DNA from: Pseudomonadaceae bacterium SI-3
GTDB taxonomy: Bacteria; Pseudomonadota; Gammaproteobacteria; Pseudomonadales; Pseudomonadaceae
Assembly: GCA_004010935.1 (NCBI GenBank)
Contig: CP026511.1
Coordinates: forward strand, 2,852,001 to 2,916,000
Direction of reading: 5' to 3'
Length of the DNA stretch: 64,000 nucleotides
Both the position numbers and the translations under genes were made by a program. Each line of letters begins with the position of its first letter. Positions within the stretch are counted from its first letter, which is position 1. Positions 16,612-26,304 of this stretch are shown one piece after another. The notes beneath the pieces are model-generated. The model was not told the DNA's origin. It saw only the letters and a program-made list of their open reading frames with translations, and ran no database searches.

Positions 16612-17961
16612 ATGCCCCTCTGCACGCTCCATGCCCTTCCCTATCGCCCCGACCCAGCTTTCTGGTTCGAGCGCATCCGCCATGCGCCCGGCGCAGTGCT
16701 GCTCGATTCCGGCCGGCCGATTGCCGAACGTGGCCGATTCGACTTGCTCAGCGCATGGCCAATACAGGTTCTCGAACCTAGCGCGTCGGAAACGGGCGTT
16801 GGTTTTTTTTCGAGGCTGCGTGAGGCGCTCCGTTCATTAGGTGATGCTGAAGCGCCGCCGAACGCCGATCTTCCCTTTATAGGCGGCCTGCTGGGCTATC
16901 TCAGCTATGACTTCGGCTCACGATTGGAAAAGTTTTCAAATGATGCGGCCGACGACCTGGGTCTTCCCGGTGCTCGGTTCGGCATCTATGCCTGGGCAGT
17001 GGTGAACGATCATCAGCGTCAATCCACGCACCTGGTCTTTCATCCATCAATGGATCAGACGGAGCGCGATCGCCTGACCACGCTATTCGAAACGGATTGG
17101 CAATCTCCACCAGTAACGTTCAGCCTGTCATCTGCCTTCACAGCCGACCTGATACCCAGCAAGTATCAAGACGCGATCGAGCGTATCCAGCATTACATCC
17201 AAGCAGGTGACTGCTATCAGGTGAACTTCGCCCAACGCTTTCAAGCCACCTATAGAGGCGACCCGTGGCCGGCGTTCCGCCTCCTGCGCGACGCATGTCC
17301 GACCCCCTTCGCTGGCTTTATGGCGACCGAAGAAGGAGCCATTGTCAGCGTCTCCCCTGAGCGCTTCCTGCGCGTGAGCGACAGGACAGTCGAGACCCGC
17401 CCGATCAAGGGCACTCGCCCTAGAAAGCTCGATCCTCAAAGCGATCAGGCACAAGCCGACGCGCTGATGGCCAGCACAAAGGACCGGGCAGAGAATCTGA
17501 TGATTGTCGACCTGCTTCGCAACGACCTCGGCCGCAGCTGCGAAATCGGAAGTATCCGCGTGCCGGAGCTGTTTTCCCTGGAAACCTACCCCAATGTGCA
17601 TCACTTGGTTAGCAGCGTCAGCGGGCGACTTGCAACGGGCAAGGATGCGCTCGATCTGCTCACCGGCGCCTTTCCCGGCGGATCGATTACAGGCGCACCG
17701 AAGATCCGCGCGATGGAGATCATTGGAGAGCTAGAGCCGACTCGCCGCGCCATTTACTGTGGCTCGCTACTTTACCTGGATGTGCGTGGCGAAATGGATA
17801 GCTCTATTGCGATCCGCACCCTGCTGTTCCGAAAAGAAGACGTCTACTGCTGGGGCGGCGGGGGCATCGTGGCAGATTCAGCCTGGCAGGCTGAGTATCA
17901 GGAAACCCTGGATAAGGTGAGCGTGTTGCTGGGAACGCTGGAGACAACGCTAGAAGCATAA
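16612..17961 (+). CDS. pabB: PabB, aminodeoxychorismate synthase component I
   Basis: A 449-residue enzyme that, with the glutamine amidotransferase PabA, converts chorismate to 4-amino-4-deoxychorismate for folate synthesis. The N-terminal non-catalytic lobe contains GGLLGYLSYDFG. The chorismate-binding domain (about 180-445) carries RPIKGTRPR, where Lys266 matches the PabB catalytic lysine that distinguishes it from anthranilate synthase, plus GGSITGAPKIRAMEII near the C-terminus. It starts 47 bp after the ATP-grasp gene and has its own terminator. The ribosome-binding site is weak. No pabA is adjacent. Confidence 0.93.
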   Translation: MPLCTLHALPYRPDPAFWFERIRHAPGAVLLDSGRPIAERGRFDLLSAWPIQVLEPSASETGVGFFSRLREALRSLGDAEAPPNADLPFIGGLLGYLSYDFGSRLEKFSNDAADDLGLPGARFGIYAWAVVNDHQRQSTHLVFHPSMDQTERDRLTTLFETDWQSPPVTFSLSSAFTADLIPSKYQDAIERIQHYIQAGDCYQVNFAQRFQATYRGDPWPAFRLLRDACPTPFAGFMATEEGAIVSVSPERFLRVSDRTVETRPIKGTRPRKLDPQSDQAQADALMASTKDRAENLMIVDLLRNDLGRSCEIGSIRVPELFSLETYPNVHHLVSSVSGRLATGKDALDLLTGAFPGGSITGAPKIRAMEIIGELEPTRRAIYCGSLLYLDVRGEMDSSIAIRTLLFRKEDVYCWGGGGIVADSAWQAEYQETLDKVSVLLGTLETTLEA

Positions 17962-18004
17962 GGCTCCACGGCGGCTGGGCATGCTGCCGTGGAGCCATTT
18001 TTTT
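17962..18004 (+). terminator. Intrinsic terminator of pabB
   Basis: A perfect 11-bp stem (GGCTCCACGGC/GCCGTGGAGCC, 13-nt loop) begins directly after the pabB stop and is followed by seven T residues that run into the stop codon of the convergent thrH. Confidence 0.92.
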
Positions 18005-18620
18005 ACAGCGTCAGCTTGCGGCTAGATGCCTTGATGAATTCTTGCTTGAGCGCATCGAAGGTATGCACCGCGGGAAACTGAGGGAACTCTCGGATGACGT
18101 TGTCCGGCGCATGGAAGAGGATGCCGGCATGCGCCTCGGAGAGCATGGTGGTGTCGTTGTACGAGTCGCCTGCTGCGATGATGCGGTAGTAGAGGCTCTT
18201 CAGGGCGATCACAGACTGTCGCTTGGGATCTTTCTGGCGCAGCTGGTAGTCCACGACGCGGTCCGAGTCGTCAGTGATCAAGCGATGGCAGAGCAGCGTG
18301 GGGAAACCCAGCTGACGCATCAGTGGCTGCGAGAACTCGTAAAAGGTATCGGACAGAATCACCACCTGGAAACGCTCTCGCAGCCAGTCCACGAAATCGA
18401 CGGCGCCATCGAGCGGCTTCAACGTGGCGATGACTTTCTGGATGTCCGAGAGCTTCAGATTGTGCTCGTCCAGAATCCTCAGTCGCTGTTTCATCAGCAC
18501 GTCGTAATCAGGAATGTCGCGCGTGGTCGCCCGCAGCGATTCGATTCCGGTGGCCTCGGCGAAGGCAATCCAGATTTCCGGAACCAAAACACCTTCCAGG
18601 TCGAGACAGGCTATTTCCAC
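18003..18620 (-). CDS. thrH: ThrH, phosphoserine phosphatase / homoserine phosphotransferase
   Basis: A 205-residue HAD-superfamily phosphatase. In Pseudomonas it dephosphorylates phosphoserine and can transfer the phosphate to homoserine, linking serine and threonine synthesis. Motif I is CLDLEG (nucleophile Asp7, with Glu9 where SerB has Asp), motif II is VILSDTF, and motif IV is AAGDSYNDTTML. The frame extends upstream, but the family starts at MEIACLDLEG, encoded here by a GTG at 18620 with AAGGAG at proper spacing. It converges on pabB and diverges from cysH. Confidence 0.94.
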   Translation of the reverse strand: MEIACLDLEGVLVPEIWIAFAEATGIESLRATTRDIPDYDVLMKQRLRILDEHNLKLSDIQKVIATLKPLDGAVDFVDWLRERFQVVILSDTFYEFSQPLMRQLGFPTLLCHRLITDDSDRVVDYQLRQKDPKRQSVIALKSLYYRIIAAGDSYNDTTMLSEAHAGILFHAPDNVIREFPQFPAVHTFDALKQEFIKASSRKLTL

Positions 18621-18726
18621 GGGCGCGCTCCTTACAGCAGAAAAATTGAAGCGGCACTCTAACGGCATGGACCCAGCGAAGCAACGCGTCGCTTATTCCA
18701 CAAAGAGCGGTCCGTAGACCTGAAAC

Positions 18727-18755
18727 GTTATTTAGCGTCATAACAACTGTTTGTT
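18727..18755. promoter_or_regulatory. Paired dyads upstream of cysH, candidate CysB site
   Basis: GTTAT-N8-ATAAC (18727-18744) overlaps AACAA-CTGT-TTGTT (18742-18755), 50-80 bp before the cysH start. CysB activation sites are built from ATAAC/GTTAT-like half-sites, and cysB itself is two genes downstream, so these are plausible CysB contacts. Assignment is by resemblance only. Confidence 0.4.
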
Positions 18756-18805
18756 AACATCGTCGCCAGCAGAGCGCGCCAAGCGCCAACCAAGGAAGCC
18801 GCCTG

Positions 18806-19540
18806 ATGAGCCAACCCATTGATGTAGCCGCGCTGGCAGCCTCCTATGCCGGCAAATCCCCGCAGGACATTCTCAAACTGGCCTTTGACCTTTTCGGTGA
18901 TGATCTGTGGATCTCGTTCAGCGGGGCTGAGGATGTCGTGCTGGTCGACATGGCCTGGAAGCTGAACAAGAGCGTGAAAGTGTTCAGCCTCGATACCGGA
19001 CGACTGCACAGCGAGACCTATCGCTTCATCGAGCAGGTTCGCGAGCACTACGGTATTCCCATCGAAATCATGACGCCCGATCCAGCACTGCTACAACCTA
19101 TGATCAACGAAAAGGGGCTGTTCAGTTTCTACCGCGACGGCCATGGCGAGTGCTGCGGAATTCGTAAGATCGAACCCCTGCGTCGCAAGTTGTCCGGCGT
19201 TCGCGCTTGGGCAACAGGCCAGCGCCGCGATCAGAGCCCGGGTACGCGCAGCCAGGTTTCGGTGCTCGAGATTGACAGCGCATTTTCCACACCCAGCCAC
19301 AGCCTGTACAAGTTCAACCCACTGGCGCAGATGTCCAGCGAAGAAGTGTGGGGCTACATCCGCATGCTCGAGCTGCCATATAACAGCCTGCACGAGCGCG
19401 GGTTTATCAGCATTGGTTGCGAGCCGTGCACACGTCCGGTGCTGCCCAATCAGCACGAACGTGAGGGACGCTGGTGGTGGGAAGAGTCGACCCAGAAGGA
19501 ATGCGGTTTACACGCTGGCAACCTGATCGCTAAAAGCTAA
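18806..19540 (+). CDS. cysH: CysH, 4Fe-4S adenosine-5'-phosphosulfate reductase
   Basis: A 244-residue assimilatory APS reductase making sulfite and AMP from APS with thioredoxin. The APS-reductase (not PAPS) type is clear: Cys116-Cys117 in GECCGIRK and Cys205-x-x-Cys208 in GCEPCTRP ligate a 4Fe-4S cluster, and KECGLH supplies the catalytic Cys233. The nucleotide site is [13 protein letters not shown]. The chosen ATG gives [10 protein letters not shown], an internal Met position in the longer P. aeruginosa protein, so the extra N-terminal tail known there is absent or begins at an unrecognised codon. Upstream lie dyads that could bind CysB. Confidence 0.95.
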   Translation: MSQPIDVAALAASYAGKSPQDILKLAFDLFGDDLWISFSGAEDVVLVDMAWKLNKSVKVFSLDTGRLHSETYRFIEQVREHYGIPIEIMTPDPALLQPMINEKGLFSFYRDGHGECCGIRKIEPLRRKLSGVRAWATGQRRDQSPGTRSQVSVLEIDSAFSTPSHSLYKFNPLAQMSSEEVWGYIRMLELPYNSLHERGFISIGCEPCTRPVLPNQHEREGRWWWEESTQKECGLHAGNLIAKS

Positions 19541-19649
19541 CGACCGACGCTAGCCTTTCTCGATGAAGGGGCGTACGAATGGTCCCTCGTCACAGCTTGG
19601 CACCGAACGTTCCCGTTTCGCCCGCTCCCTGCCTCTTGTCGAGATGGGC

Positions 19650-20944
<1,295 letters not shown>

Positions 20945-21892
20945 TCAGAGCGCGCGTGCTGACAGGAAGCGCAGAGCCTGGTAAAGCGCCTCGGTCTTCG
21001 GCATTGCGAATCCCGCGCCTGCCGCAGCAGCCAGCGGAGCGGCGTAGATCGCATCAAGCTCCATCGGGCGACCGTGTACATGATCGTGATACATGCTCGG
21101 CAGATAGTTGGGCATGTGATCGGTGGCCATCAACATTCGGTCCACCAGCGCATCGGGCAGCGGTTCGCCACAGGCGGCAGCAGCTCCACAGGCTTCCAGC
21201 ATGATCGATCTAACCAGCGCTCGGCTGTTAGGATCTTTCATCAAGGGTTCCGTACCGGCGTCGAGCAATACGGAAAGACCGTTATACGGCAGATTCCAGA
21301 CCAGCTTCTGCCAACGCGCCTGCGCGAGGTTCGTAGCCACATTAGAGTCGACACCCGCCGCACGAAACATTGAAACACCCTCTTCAACCAAGCTCTGCTG
21401 CTCAGCGGCGCTGGCCGGGCCGGAGTGGTAGCCAAGATTCACTCCACCAAGCGCCTGGTGCTCCACAACGCCTAACGCTGATCGATAGGCGCAGATGAAA
21501 CAGAGACCGCCCAGCAGATGGATGTTGTCTGACAGCACCTGGCGCAGGGTCTCCTCAACCCCCAGGCCGTTCTGCAACACCACAACTTTGGCATTTTCCG
21601 CTGCAGCCTCGGCGATCAGGGGAGCCAAGTCCGAATTGCTGGTGCTTTTCGCGCCAATCAGCAGCCAGTCGCACTTGGGCATTTGCGCAGCAGCGCGGTA
21701 GGCCTGTACCGAGTCCAGGTGCATCGAGCCATGCACCGCACTGTTTATCTGCAGCCCATTCTGCAGAACCGCCTCGTATTCGCTTCGCAAAAGGAAATGC
21801 ACATCGTAACCAGCCCGGGCGAGCATCACGCCGTAAAAGCCGCCAATAGCGCCAGCACCGATAATTCCGATTCGAGATTTGGGAGCAGTCAT
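20945..21892 (-). CDS. PanE/ApbA-family 2-dehydropantoate 2-reductase-like oxidoreductase
   Basis: A 315-residue NADP-dependent ketoacid reductase family protein. The N-terminal Rossmann motif is IGIIGAGAIGGFYGVML (GxGxxG), and the C-terminal helical domain contains the family's conserved lysine and Asn in RWQKLVWNLPYN. The late segment GRPMELDAIYAAPLAAA is also typical. Pseudomonads carry several PanE paralogues and this one is not next to panB/panC, so its role in pantothenate synthesis is unproven. The ATG has GGAG at 7 nt. Confidence 0.85.
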   Translation of the reverse strand: MTAPKSRIGIIGAGAIGGFYGVMLARAGYDVHFLLRSEYEAVLQNGLQINSAVHGSMHLDSVQAYRAAAQMPKCDWLLIGAKSTSNSDLAPLIAEAAAENAKVVVLQNGLGVEETLRQVLSDNIHLLGGLCFICAYRSALGVVEHQALGGVNLGYHSGPASAAEQQSLVEEGVSMFRAAGVDSNVATNLAQARWQKLVWNLPYNGLSVLLDAGTEPLMKDPNSRALVRSIMLEACGAAAACGEPLPDALVDRMLMATDHMPNYLPSMYHDHVHGRPMELDAIYAAPLAAAAGAGFAMPKTEALYQALRFLSARAL

Positions 21893-22156
21893 GCGGGAAC
21901 TCCAACTACAGATCAGTGGGACGCCATGGTTGGCGCACGTTAAACGGTCACCTTATCAGTGTCCCCAGGCAGCGCCCAGCAGCTATGGATAGCTGCCTGG
22001 CACGCCAGCCACCGGCGATATGGCAGTCCGACTTCAAGATGATTGTCGAGGCAGCGCAATACGCGATAAGGTTCCGCTTCCCCGCTGCGCCCTCAAGCTC
22101 TGCTCCGCCGCACCGGGATTGGCTGGCGGACGGCATCTGTGATTGACGAGAACACG

Positions 22157-23233
22157 ATGGCTGATTTACCGATCGATGACCTTAACGTTTCTTCCAACGA
22201 GACACTCATTACGCCTGAGCAGTTGAAGCGTGATATTCCGCTGACCACTGCAGCGCTGGCGACCGTCTCCGAAGGGCGCCAGGTAATACGCGACATTCTC
22301 GACGGCAAGGATCATCGCCTGTTCGTCGTGATAGGCCCCTGCTCGATTCATGACCTGAAAGCCGCGCATGAATATGCCGAGCGTCTAAAAGTGCTTGCCG
22401 ACAAGGTCTCGGATACTCTGTTCCTGGTTATGCGTGTCTACTTCGAGAAGCCACGCACCACGGTCGGCTGGAAGGGCCTGATCAACGATCCGTACATGGA
22501 TGACTCGTTCAAGATTCAGGATGGCCTGCATATTGGCCGTCAGCTACTGCTCGATCTCGCAGAAATGGGCTTGCCGACCGCTACCGAAGCCTTGGACCCA
22601 ATCTCGCCGCAATACCTGCAGGACCTGATCAGCTGGTCGGCCATCGGTGCGCGGACAACCGAATCCCAGACTCACCGGGAAATGGCATCAGGGCTGTCGT
22701 CTTCGGTGGGTTTCAAAAATGGCACCGATGGCAGCTTGACCGTAGCGATCAATGCGCTGCAATCCGTATCCAGCCCACACCGTTTCCTGGGTATCAACCA
22801 GTCCGGCGGGGTCTCCATCGTCACGACCAAGGGCAACGCCTATGGTCATGTGGTGTTGCGTGGCGGGAATGGCAAGCCGAACTATGATTCGGTCAGCGTC
22901 GCAGTCTGCGAACAGGAACTGAGCAAAGCCGGCATCAAGCCCAACATCATGGTGGACTGCAGCCATGCCAATTCAAACAAAGACCCAGCCTTGCAGCCAC
23001 TGGTGATGGACAACGTGGCCAATCAGATCCTGGAGGGTAACAATTCGATCGTTGGGTTGATGGTGGAAAGTCACCTGGGCTGGGGCAACCAGCCCATTCC
23101 CAAGGACCTCGGCGATCTGAAATACGGTGTCTCGATCACCGATGCCTGTATTGACTGGGAAGCAACTGAAAAAGCCGTTATTGGCATGCACACGAAACTG
23201 AAGGACGTACTGCCCAACCGCGCCCGCAGCTGA
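22157..23233 (+). CDS. 3-deoxy-7-phosphoheptulonate (DAHP) synthase, class I AroF/G/H type
   Basis: A 358-residue first enzyme of the shikimate pathway, condensing PEP and erythrose-4-phosphate. Class I-alpha features are GPCSIHDLKAA, RVYFEKPRTTVGWKGLINDP, the metal/substrate motif GARTTESQTHRE and VDCSHANSNKDP. The enzyme is probably feedback-inhibited by an aromatic amino acid, but which one cannot be told from sequence. The start is set at ATG 22157 (MADLPIDDLN) rather than the upstream in-frame codon, since family homology begins there. It ends in a strong bidirectional terminator shared with the GNAT gene. Confidence 0.93.
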   Translation: MADLPIDDLNVSSNETLITPEQLKRDIPLTTAALATVSEGRQVIRDILDGKDHRLFVVIGPCSIHDLKAAHEYAERLKVLADKVSDTLFLVMRVYFEKPRTTVGWKGLINDPYMDDSFKIQDGLHIGRQLLLDLAEMGLPTATEALDPISPQYLQDLISWSAIGARTTESQTHREMASGLSSSVGFKNGTDGSLTVAINALQSVSSPHRFLGINQSGGVSIVTTKGNAYGHVVLRGGNGKPNYDSVSVAVCEQELSKAGIKPNIMVDCSHANSNKDPALQPLVMDNVANQILEGNNSIVGLMVESHLGWGNQPIPKDLGDLKYGVSITDACIDWEATEKAVIGMHTKLKDVLPNRARS

Positions 23234-23246
23234 CGCTGTCAGAATC

Positions 23247-23276
23247 GAAAAAACGCCGGCTTGCCGGCGTTTTTTA
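23247..23276. terminator. Bidirectional terminator between DAHP synthase and GNAT genes
   Basis: AAAACGCCGGC-TT-GCCGGCGTTTT gives an 11-bp stem with A and T tracts on both sides. It can end transcription from either gene, and its right arm overlaps the stop of the GNAT gene. Confidence 0.92.
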
Positions 23277-23564
23277 TTCCCGGTCGAGACCGTCCGAGGA
23301 AGCACCCTGCCGTTCGATGTACCACTCCACATACGAACAGGATGGAATAACCGTATAGCCCTCCCTCGCGGCGTAATCCAGCGCATGCTGGGTCAATACG
23401 GCCGCAATACCTCGACCACGCAGCGCATCGGGTACGAAGGTCCGGTAGATATCCAGAGTTTGTTTGCCTAGATCAACATAGGCCAGATACGCGCGGTGAC
23501 CATCCACGGTGGTCTCGAACTGATGGCTCGTTCGATCATGATGGATGTTTAGCTGTTCGGTCAT
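23274..23564 (-). CDS. Small GNAT-family N-acetyltransferase-like protein
   Basis: A 96-residue single-domain protein of the short YjdJ/Gtn10-like GNAT branch. The acetyl-CoA loop is recognisable in VPDALRGRGIAAVLTQHALDYA, and the end SCSYVEWYIERQ is the family's usual C-terminus. The ATG at 23564 is preferred because GAGGAG precedes it; the upstream in-frame extension has no family similarity. The substrate is unknown. It is convergent with DAHP synthase and probably monocistronic. Confidence 0.85.
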   Translation of the reverse strand: MTEQLNIHHDRTSHQFETTVDGHRAYLAYVDLGKQTLDIYRTFVPDALRGRGIAAVLTQHALDYAAREGYTVIPSCSYVEWYIERQGASSDGLDRE

Positions 23565-23987
23565 CTCGCCTCCTCTGCAGGCTTGACCTGCCCTGTTTGT
23601 TTGGAAACTACGTGCAGCGTCCACACGTATTCTCCGTTCTTATTGTTAGCTGGACGACGCATGCTACCGCCAGGTAAGACTTGGCTTCAATTGCTTAAAT
23701 CAGTAGCCGCCGCGCAATAAGCCGAACGAGCCGTAATCAAATGACCGACGCAGATGAAAACTGCAACTTTTCGGTACTCACACCGGTCCATGTATCGAGT
23801 GCAGCGGCTGACTCTGGCTGTTTTTCAGCCAGTTTGACCAGCAGTTGCCGTTAAATGAATGAGCATGCAGAAAAAATGTGGTAGCGGCTGCTTGGCTCAG
23901 TTTACTTAGCGCAACTAATCGGTAGTATGTGCGCGCCAACTTTCCATAACGGGAGTTGCCATGGATTTCATCCTTAAGGGGAACACG
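23565..23987. other. 423-bp spacer upstream of oprI
   Basis: No gene is supported. It contains the perfect hairpin CTGGCTG-TTTTT-CAGCCAG at 23814-23832. A possible sigma-70 promoter, TTTACT-16 bp-TAGTAT, ends about 60 bp before the oprI start. The highly expressed oprI must be driven from this spacer; the hairpin lies upstream of that candidate promoter. Confidence 0.45.
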
Positions 23988-24242
23988 ATGAACAACGTTC
24001 TGAAATTTTCTGCTCTGGCTTTCGCCGCAGTTCTGGCCACTGGTTGCAGCAACAGCATGACCAAAGAAAGCGAAGCCCGCCTGACCGCGACCGAAGACGC
24101 CTCTGCCCGCGCTCAAGCGCGTGCCGACGAAGCGTACAGCCGTGCCGACGAGGCACTGCAGGCTGCTCAGAAGGCCCAGCAGACTGCTGACGAAGCCAAT
24201 GAGCGTGCACTGCGTATGCTGGAACGCGCCAGCCGCAAGTAA
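23988..24242 (+). CDS. oprI: OprI, major outer-membrane (Braun-type) lipoprotein
   Basis: An 84-residue lipoprotein that tethers the outer membrane to peptidoglycan. The signal peptide ends in the lipobox LATGC (Cys at about residue 19 is lipidated). The mature part is an alanine-rich heptad coiled coil, ending in RMLERASRK whose terminal lysine is the expected peptidoglycan attachment point. The ATG at 23988 follows AAGGGG. It is one residue longer than the P. aeruginosa protein as I recall it. The convergent neighbour is an L,D-transpeptidase able to make the attachment. Confidence 0.96.
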   Translation: MNNVLKFSALAFAAVLATGCSNSMTKESEARLTATEDASARAQARADEAYSRADEALQAAQKAQQTADEANERALRMLERASRK

Positions 24243-24255
24243 GCTTCAGGCAAAG

Positions 24256-24288
24256 AAAAAGCCGACCTGCCATCAGGTCGGCTTTTTT
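24256..24288. terminator. Terminator shared by oprI and the L,D-transpeptidase gene
   Basis: AAAAAGCCGACCTG pairs with CAGGTCGGCTTTTT across a 4-nt loop, with A and T runs on the two flanks. It lies 14 bp after the oprI stop and 43 bp after the transpeptidase stop, and should work in both directions. Confidence 0.92.
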
Positions 24289-24330
24289 ATGCGCGCCAGA
24301 TTCTCCTGACGCGATATACAGGCGCGGATT

Positions 24331-25293
24331 CTAGAAGACGTGCTCTTCATGAGTGGCCAGCGCTTGGCCCCGCTCGGCAATCTGGATAGGCAGGCCATCC
24401 TCGCCAGCGATGATCTCACGAACCATTTCCCAATCCAGCTGGAGGGAACCTGAAGCCTCATCACGCTTGAGCAATGTATTGATAACCACCGCATGCTTGT
24501 CCATGAGTGTCATCGGTTTCTCTTCGTCTTGAAGTGGCGTGTGTGCTTCCAGATAGATCTTGCCCTGGCTCACACCAAATTTGTATGGCTCATCGATGAT
24601 CCGCACCGGGGTGCCGACCTTGACCAAGCCCGCCAGCTCTAGCACGTTGTGGTTGAGCATACGGAAACAGCCATGACTGACGCGCATGCCGATACCGAAT
24701 TTCTTGTTTGAACCGTGGATGAGATACCCGGGCAACGCGAGGCTCATCTTGTAAGGACCAAGCGGATTATCAGGTCCTGGCGGCACGACCTTTGGCAAAG
24801 GATCGCCATCGGCAGCGTGTTCATCGCGGATAGATTGCGGCGGGTACCAAGCCGGATTGCTTGTCATGGCTGAAATCCGTGTATTGCCCACCGGGGAGCC
24901 CCACCCCTCACGCCCGATGCCGAGCGGAAAAGTGTGCACCACGTTTTCGCCTTCCGGGTAGTAATACAGACGGTACTCCGCAAGGTTGATCACGACGCCT
25001 TCTCGCGGTCCGGGCGGCAGAATGTACCGCGTCGGTAGGATAATGTCGGTTCCTTCACCCGGTAACCAGGGATCCACGCCTGGGTTTGCCGCAACCAGTT
25101 CCAGATAGCCCAGGTCATGCGTCTCGCCGAGTGCAGCAAACGTGTCCTCGTAATTGGCCTTGATCACCTGAATCTGCCCAACCACGTCCTCACCCTCTGG
25201 AGGTAGCGGTAGTTCGAGAGCGACAGACTGGCCGGCCGAAAGCAAGGCTGCGAGTGACACACTGGAGGCGACTGCAAACGCACGCGAAAGCAT
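24331..25293 (-). CDS. L,D-transpeptidase (YkuD, ErfK/YbiS type)
   Basis: A 320-residue periplasmic enzyme. Residues 1-26 form a signal peptide (ending VALE), followed by a LysM-like segment (about 38-90) and the YkuD catalytic domain (98-235). The active-site motif HGSNKKFGIGMRVSHGCFRM contains catalytic Cys209 and His207. ErfK/YbiS enzymes link the C-terminal lysine of Braun lipoprotein to the peptidoglycan diaminopimelate. Here the gene converges on oprI, the homologous lipoprotein, so OprI attachment is the likeliest job. A C-terminal tail (240-320) follows, as in E. coli homologues. Confidence 0.93.
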   Translation of the reverse strand: MLSRAFAVASSVSLAALLSAGQSVALELPLPPEGEDVVGQIQVIKANYEDTFAALGETHDLGYLELVAANPGVDPWLPGEGTDIILPTRYILPPGPREGVVINLAEYRLYYYPEGENVVHTFPLGIGREGWGSPVGNTRISAMTSNPAWYPPQSIRDEHAADGDPLPKVVPPGPDNPLGPYKMSLALPGYLIHGSNKKFGIGMRVSHGCFRMLNHNVLELAGLVKVGTPVRIIDEPYKFGVSQGKIYLEAHTPLQDEEKPMTLMDKHAVVINTLLKRDEASGSLQLDWEMVREIIAGEDGLPIQIAERGQALATHEEHVF

Positions 25294-25361
25294 TCAGGGG
25301 TTTCCTTGGGAAAGTGTTCGTGTTGGCGGCGATTGTACTCGAACCGCTGACGGCCGCCGAG

Positions 25362-25643
25362 CTACCAGGCGCTGACGGCAGACGGAAGGCCTTTACGCTG
25401 TGCGCTAAGTGCTTCACGGCAAGCGGGACAGAGGCGGCGATCTTTCAGAATCGAGCGCTCTATGTCTTGCCAGAGCGGGCGCGCTGGAAGAAAACCGCCA
25501 CAAAGCGTGCGATCAACCTGACCATTCAACTCAAGTTGCCGTAATGCCAAGTGCAGCCGATTTTCGCGGCAGGCAAACAGATCGAACTGCTCGTCTGGAA
25601 CGATGAGGCGATAGGCAAAAAGGGTCCAGGCTGGGCGCGGCAT
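25362..25643 (-). CDS. Conserved hypothetical protein, cysteine-containing, downstream of tesA
   Basis: A 93-residue protein of unknown function. It has aromatic/proline-rich N-terminal sequence (MPRPAWTLFAYRL) and cysteines in FACREN, TLCGGF and LCPACREAL. The last is a CPxC knuckle that with the others might bind zinc. No signal or membrane segment is seen. The ATG at 25643 is chosen for its GGAG; it starts 46 bp after the tesA stop on the same strand, so co-transcription is likely. I believe pseudomonads keep a homologue at this place, but this is from memory. Confidence 0.65.
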   Translation of the reverse strand: MPRPAWTLFAYRLIVPDEQFDLFACRENRLHLALRQLELNGQVDRTLCGGFLPARPLWQDIERSILKDRRLCPACREALSAQRKGLPSAVSAW

Positions 25644-25688
25644 CTGAGGCTCCGATTCGAGGGGCGCGACAGTAGCCGCGCGCACGTT

Positions 25689-26294
25689 TCAAAGCAAGGG
25701 TTCGAGCACCGGCCAGACGTTGTCCAGCAACTGCTGCTGCGCACTCGCAGTGGGATGGATTCGATCGGCTTGCATCATGCCCTCAACGCCCCCTACACCT
25801 TCGAGAAAAAACGGGACGTATGGAAGGTTCTGCTCGTCTGCAAGCGAGTCGAACGCGTCGGCAAATGCACTTGTGTAACGTTGCCCCAGGTTGGGAGGCA
25901 AGCGCATACCGAGCAACACGATCTTGGCATCGGCCTCGCGTGATAGGTCGACCATGGCTGACAGGTTTTGATTCAGTTGTTTCGGCGGCTGACCACGGAG
26001 CCCGTCGTTGCCACCTAATTCGATAATGACTACTTCCGGATCATATTCCTCCAGCAGCGCAGGCAACCTCGCCAGCCCTCCAGCGCTGGTGTCACCGCTG
26101 ATCGAAGCGTTCACGACGCGATGATCGAGATTCTCTGTATCAAGGCGTTGCTGAAGCAGCTGTACCCAGCCCTGGCTGGTTTCCAGCCCGAAAGCGGCGC
26201 TGATACTATCCCCGACCACCAGCACCGTTCCCGCCAAGGCGCCGTGAGCCCAGCACAGCAAAACCAGGACCCCACCTTTCAACCAATTTCGCAT
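25689..26294 (-). CDS. tesA: TesA, SGNH-family arylesterase / lysophospholipase
   Basis: A 201-residue periplasmic hydrolase (thioesterase I/lysophospholipase L1). A signal peptide (1-21) is followed by block I GDSIS with nucleophile Ser30, block III GGNDGLRG, and block V DRIHPTASAQ with the catalytic Asp/His. The ATG at 26294 is chosen because GGAG lies 6 nt upstream and it starts the signal peptide; another in-frame ATG occurs 12 bp upstream. It is divergent from an ABC transporter, the same arrangement as E. coli tesA/ybbA, with only 10 bp between start codons. Confidence 0.93.
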   Translation of the reverse strand: MRNWLKGGVLVLLCWAHGALAGTVLVVGDSISAAFGLETSQGWVQLLQQRLDTENLDHRVVNASISGDTSAGGLARLPALLEEYDPEVVIIELGGNDGLRGQPPKQLNQNLSAMVDLSREADAKIVLLGMRLPPNLGQRYTSAFADAFDSLADEQNLPYVPFFLEGVGGVEGMMQADRIHPTASAQQQLLDNVWPVLEPLL

Positions 26295-26304
26295 CGGAAT
26301 CTCC
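26295..26304. promoter_or_regulatory. 10-bp divergent spacer carrying both ribosome-binding sites
   Basis: The whole gap between the two divergent start codons is CGGAATCTCC. Read one way it gives GGA 6 nt before the ABC gene, read the other way GGAG 6 nt before tesA. The promoters of each gene must therefore lie inside the coding sequence of the other. Confidence 0.8.
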
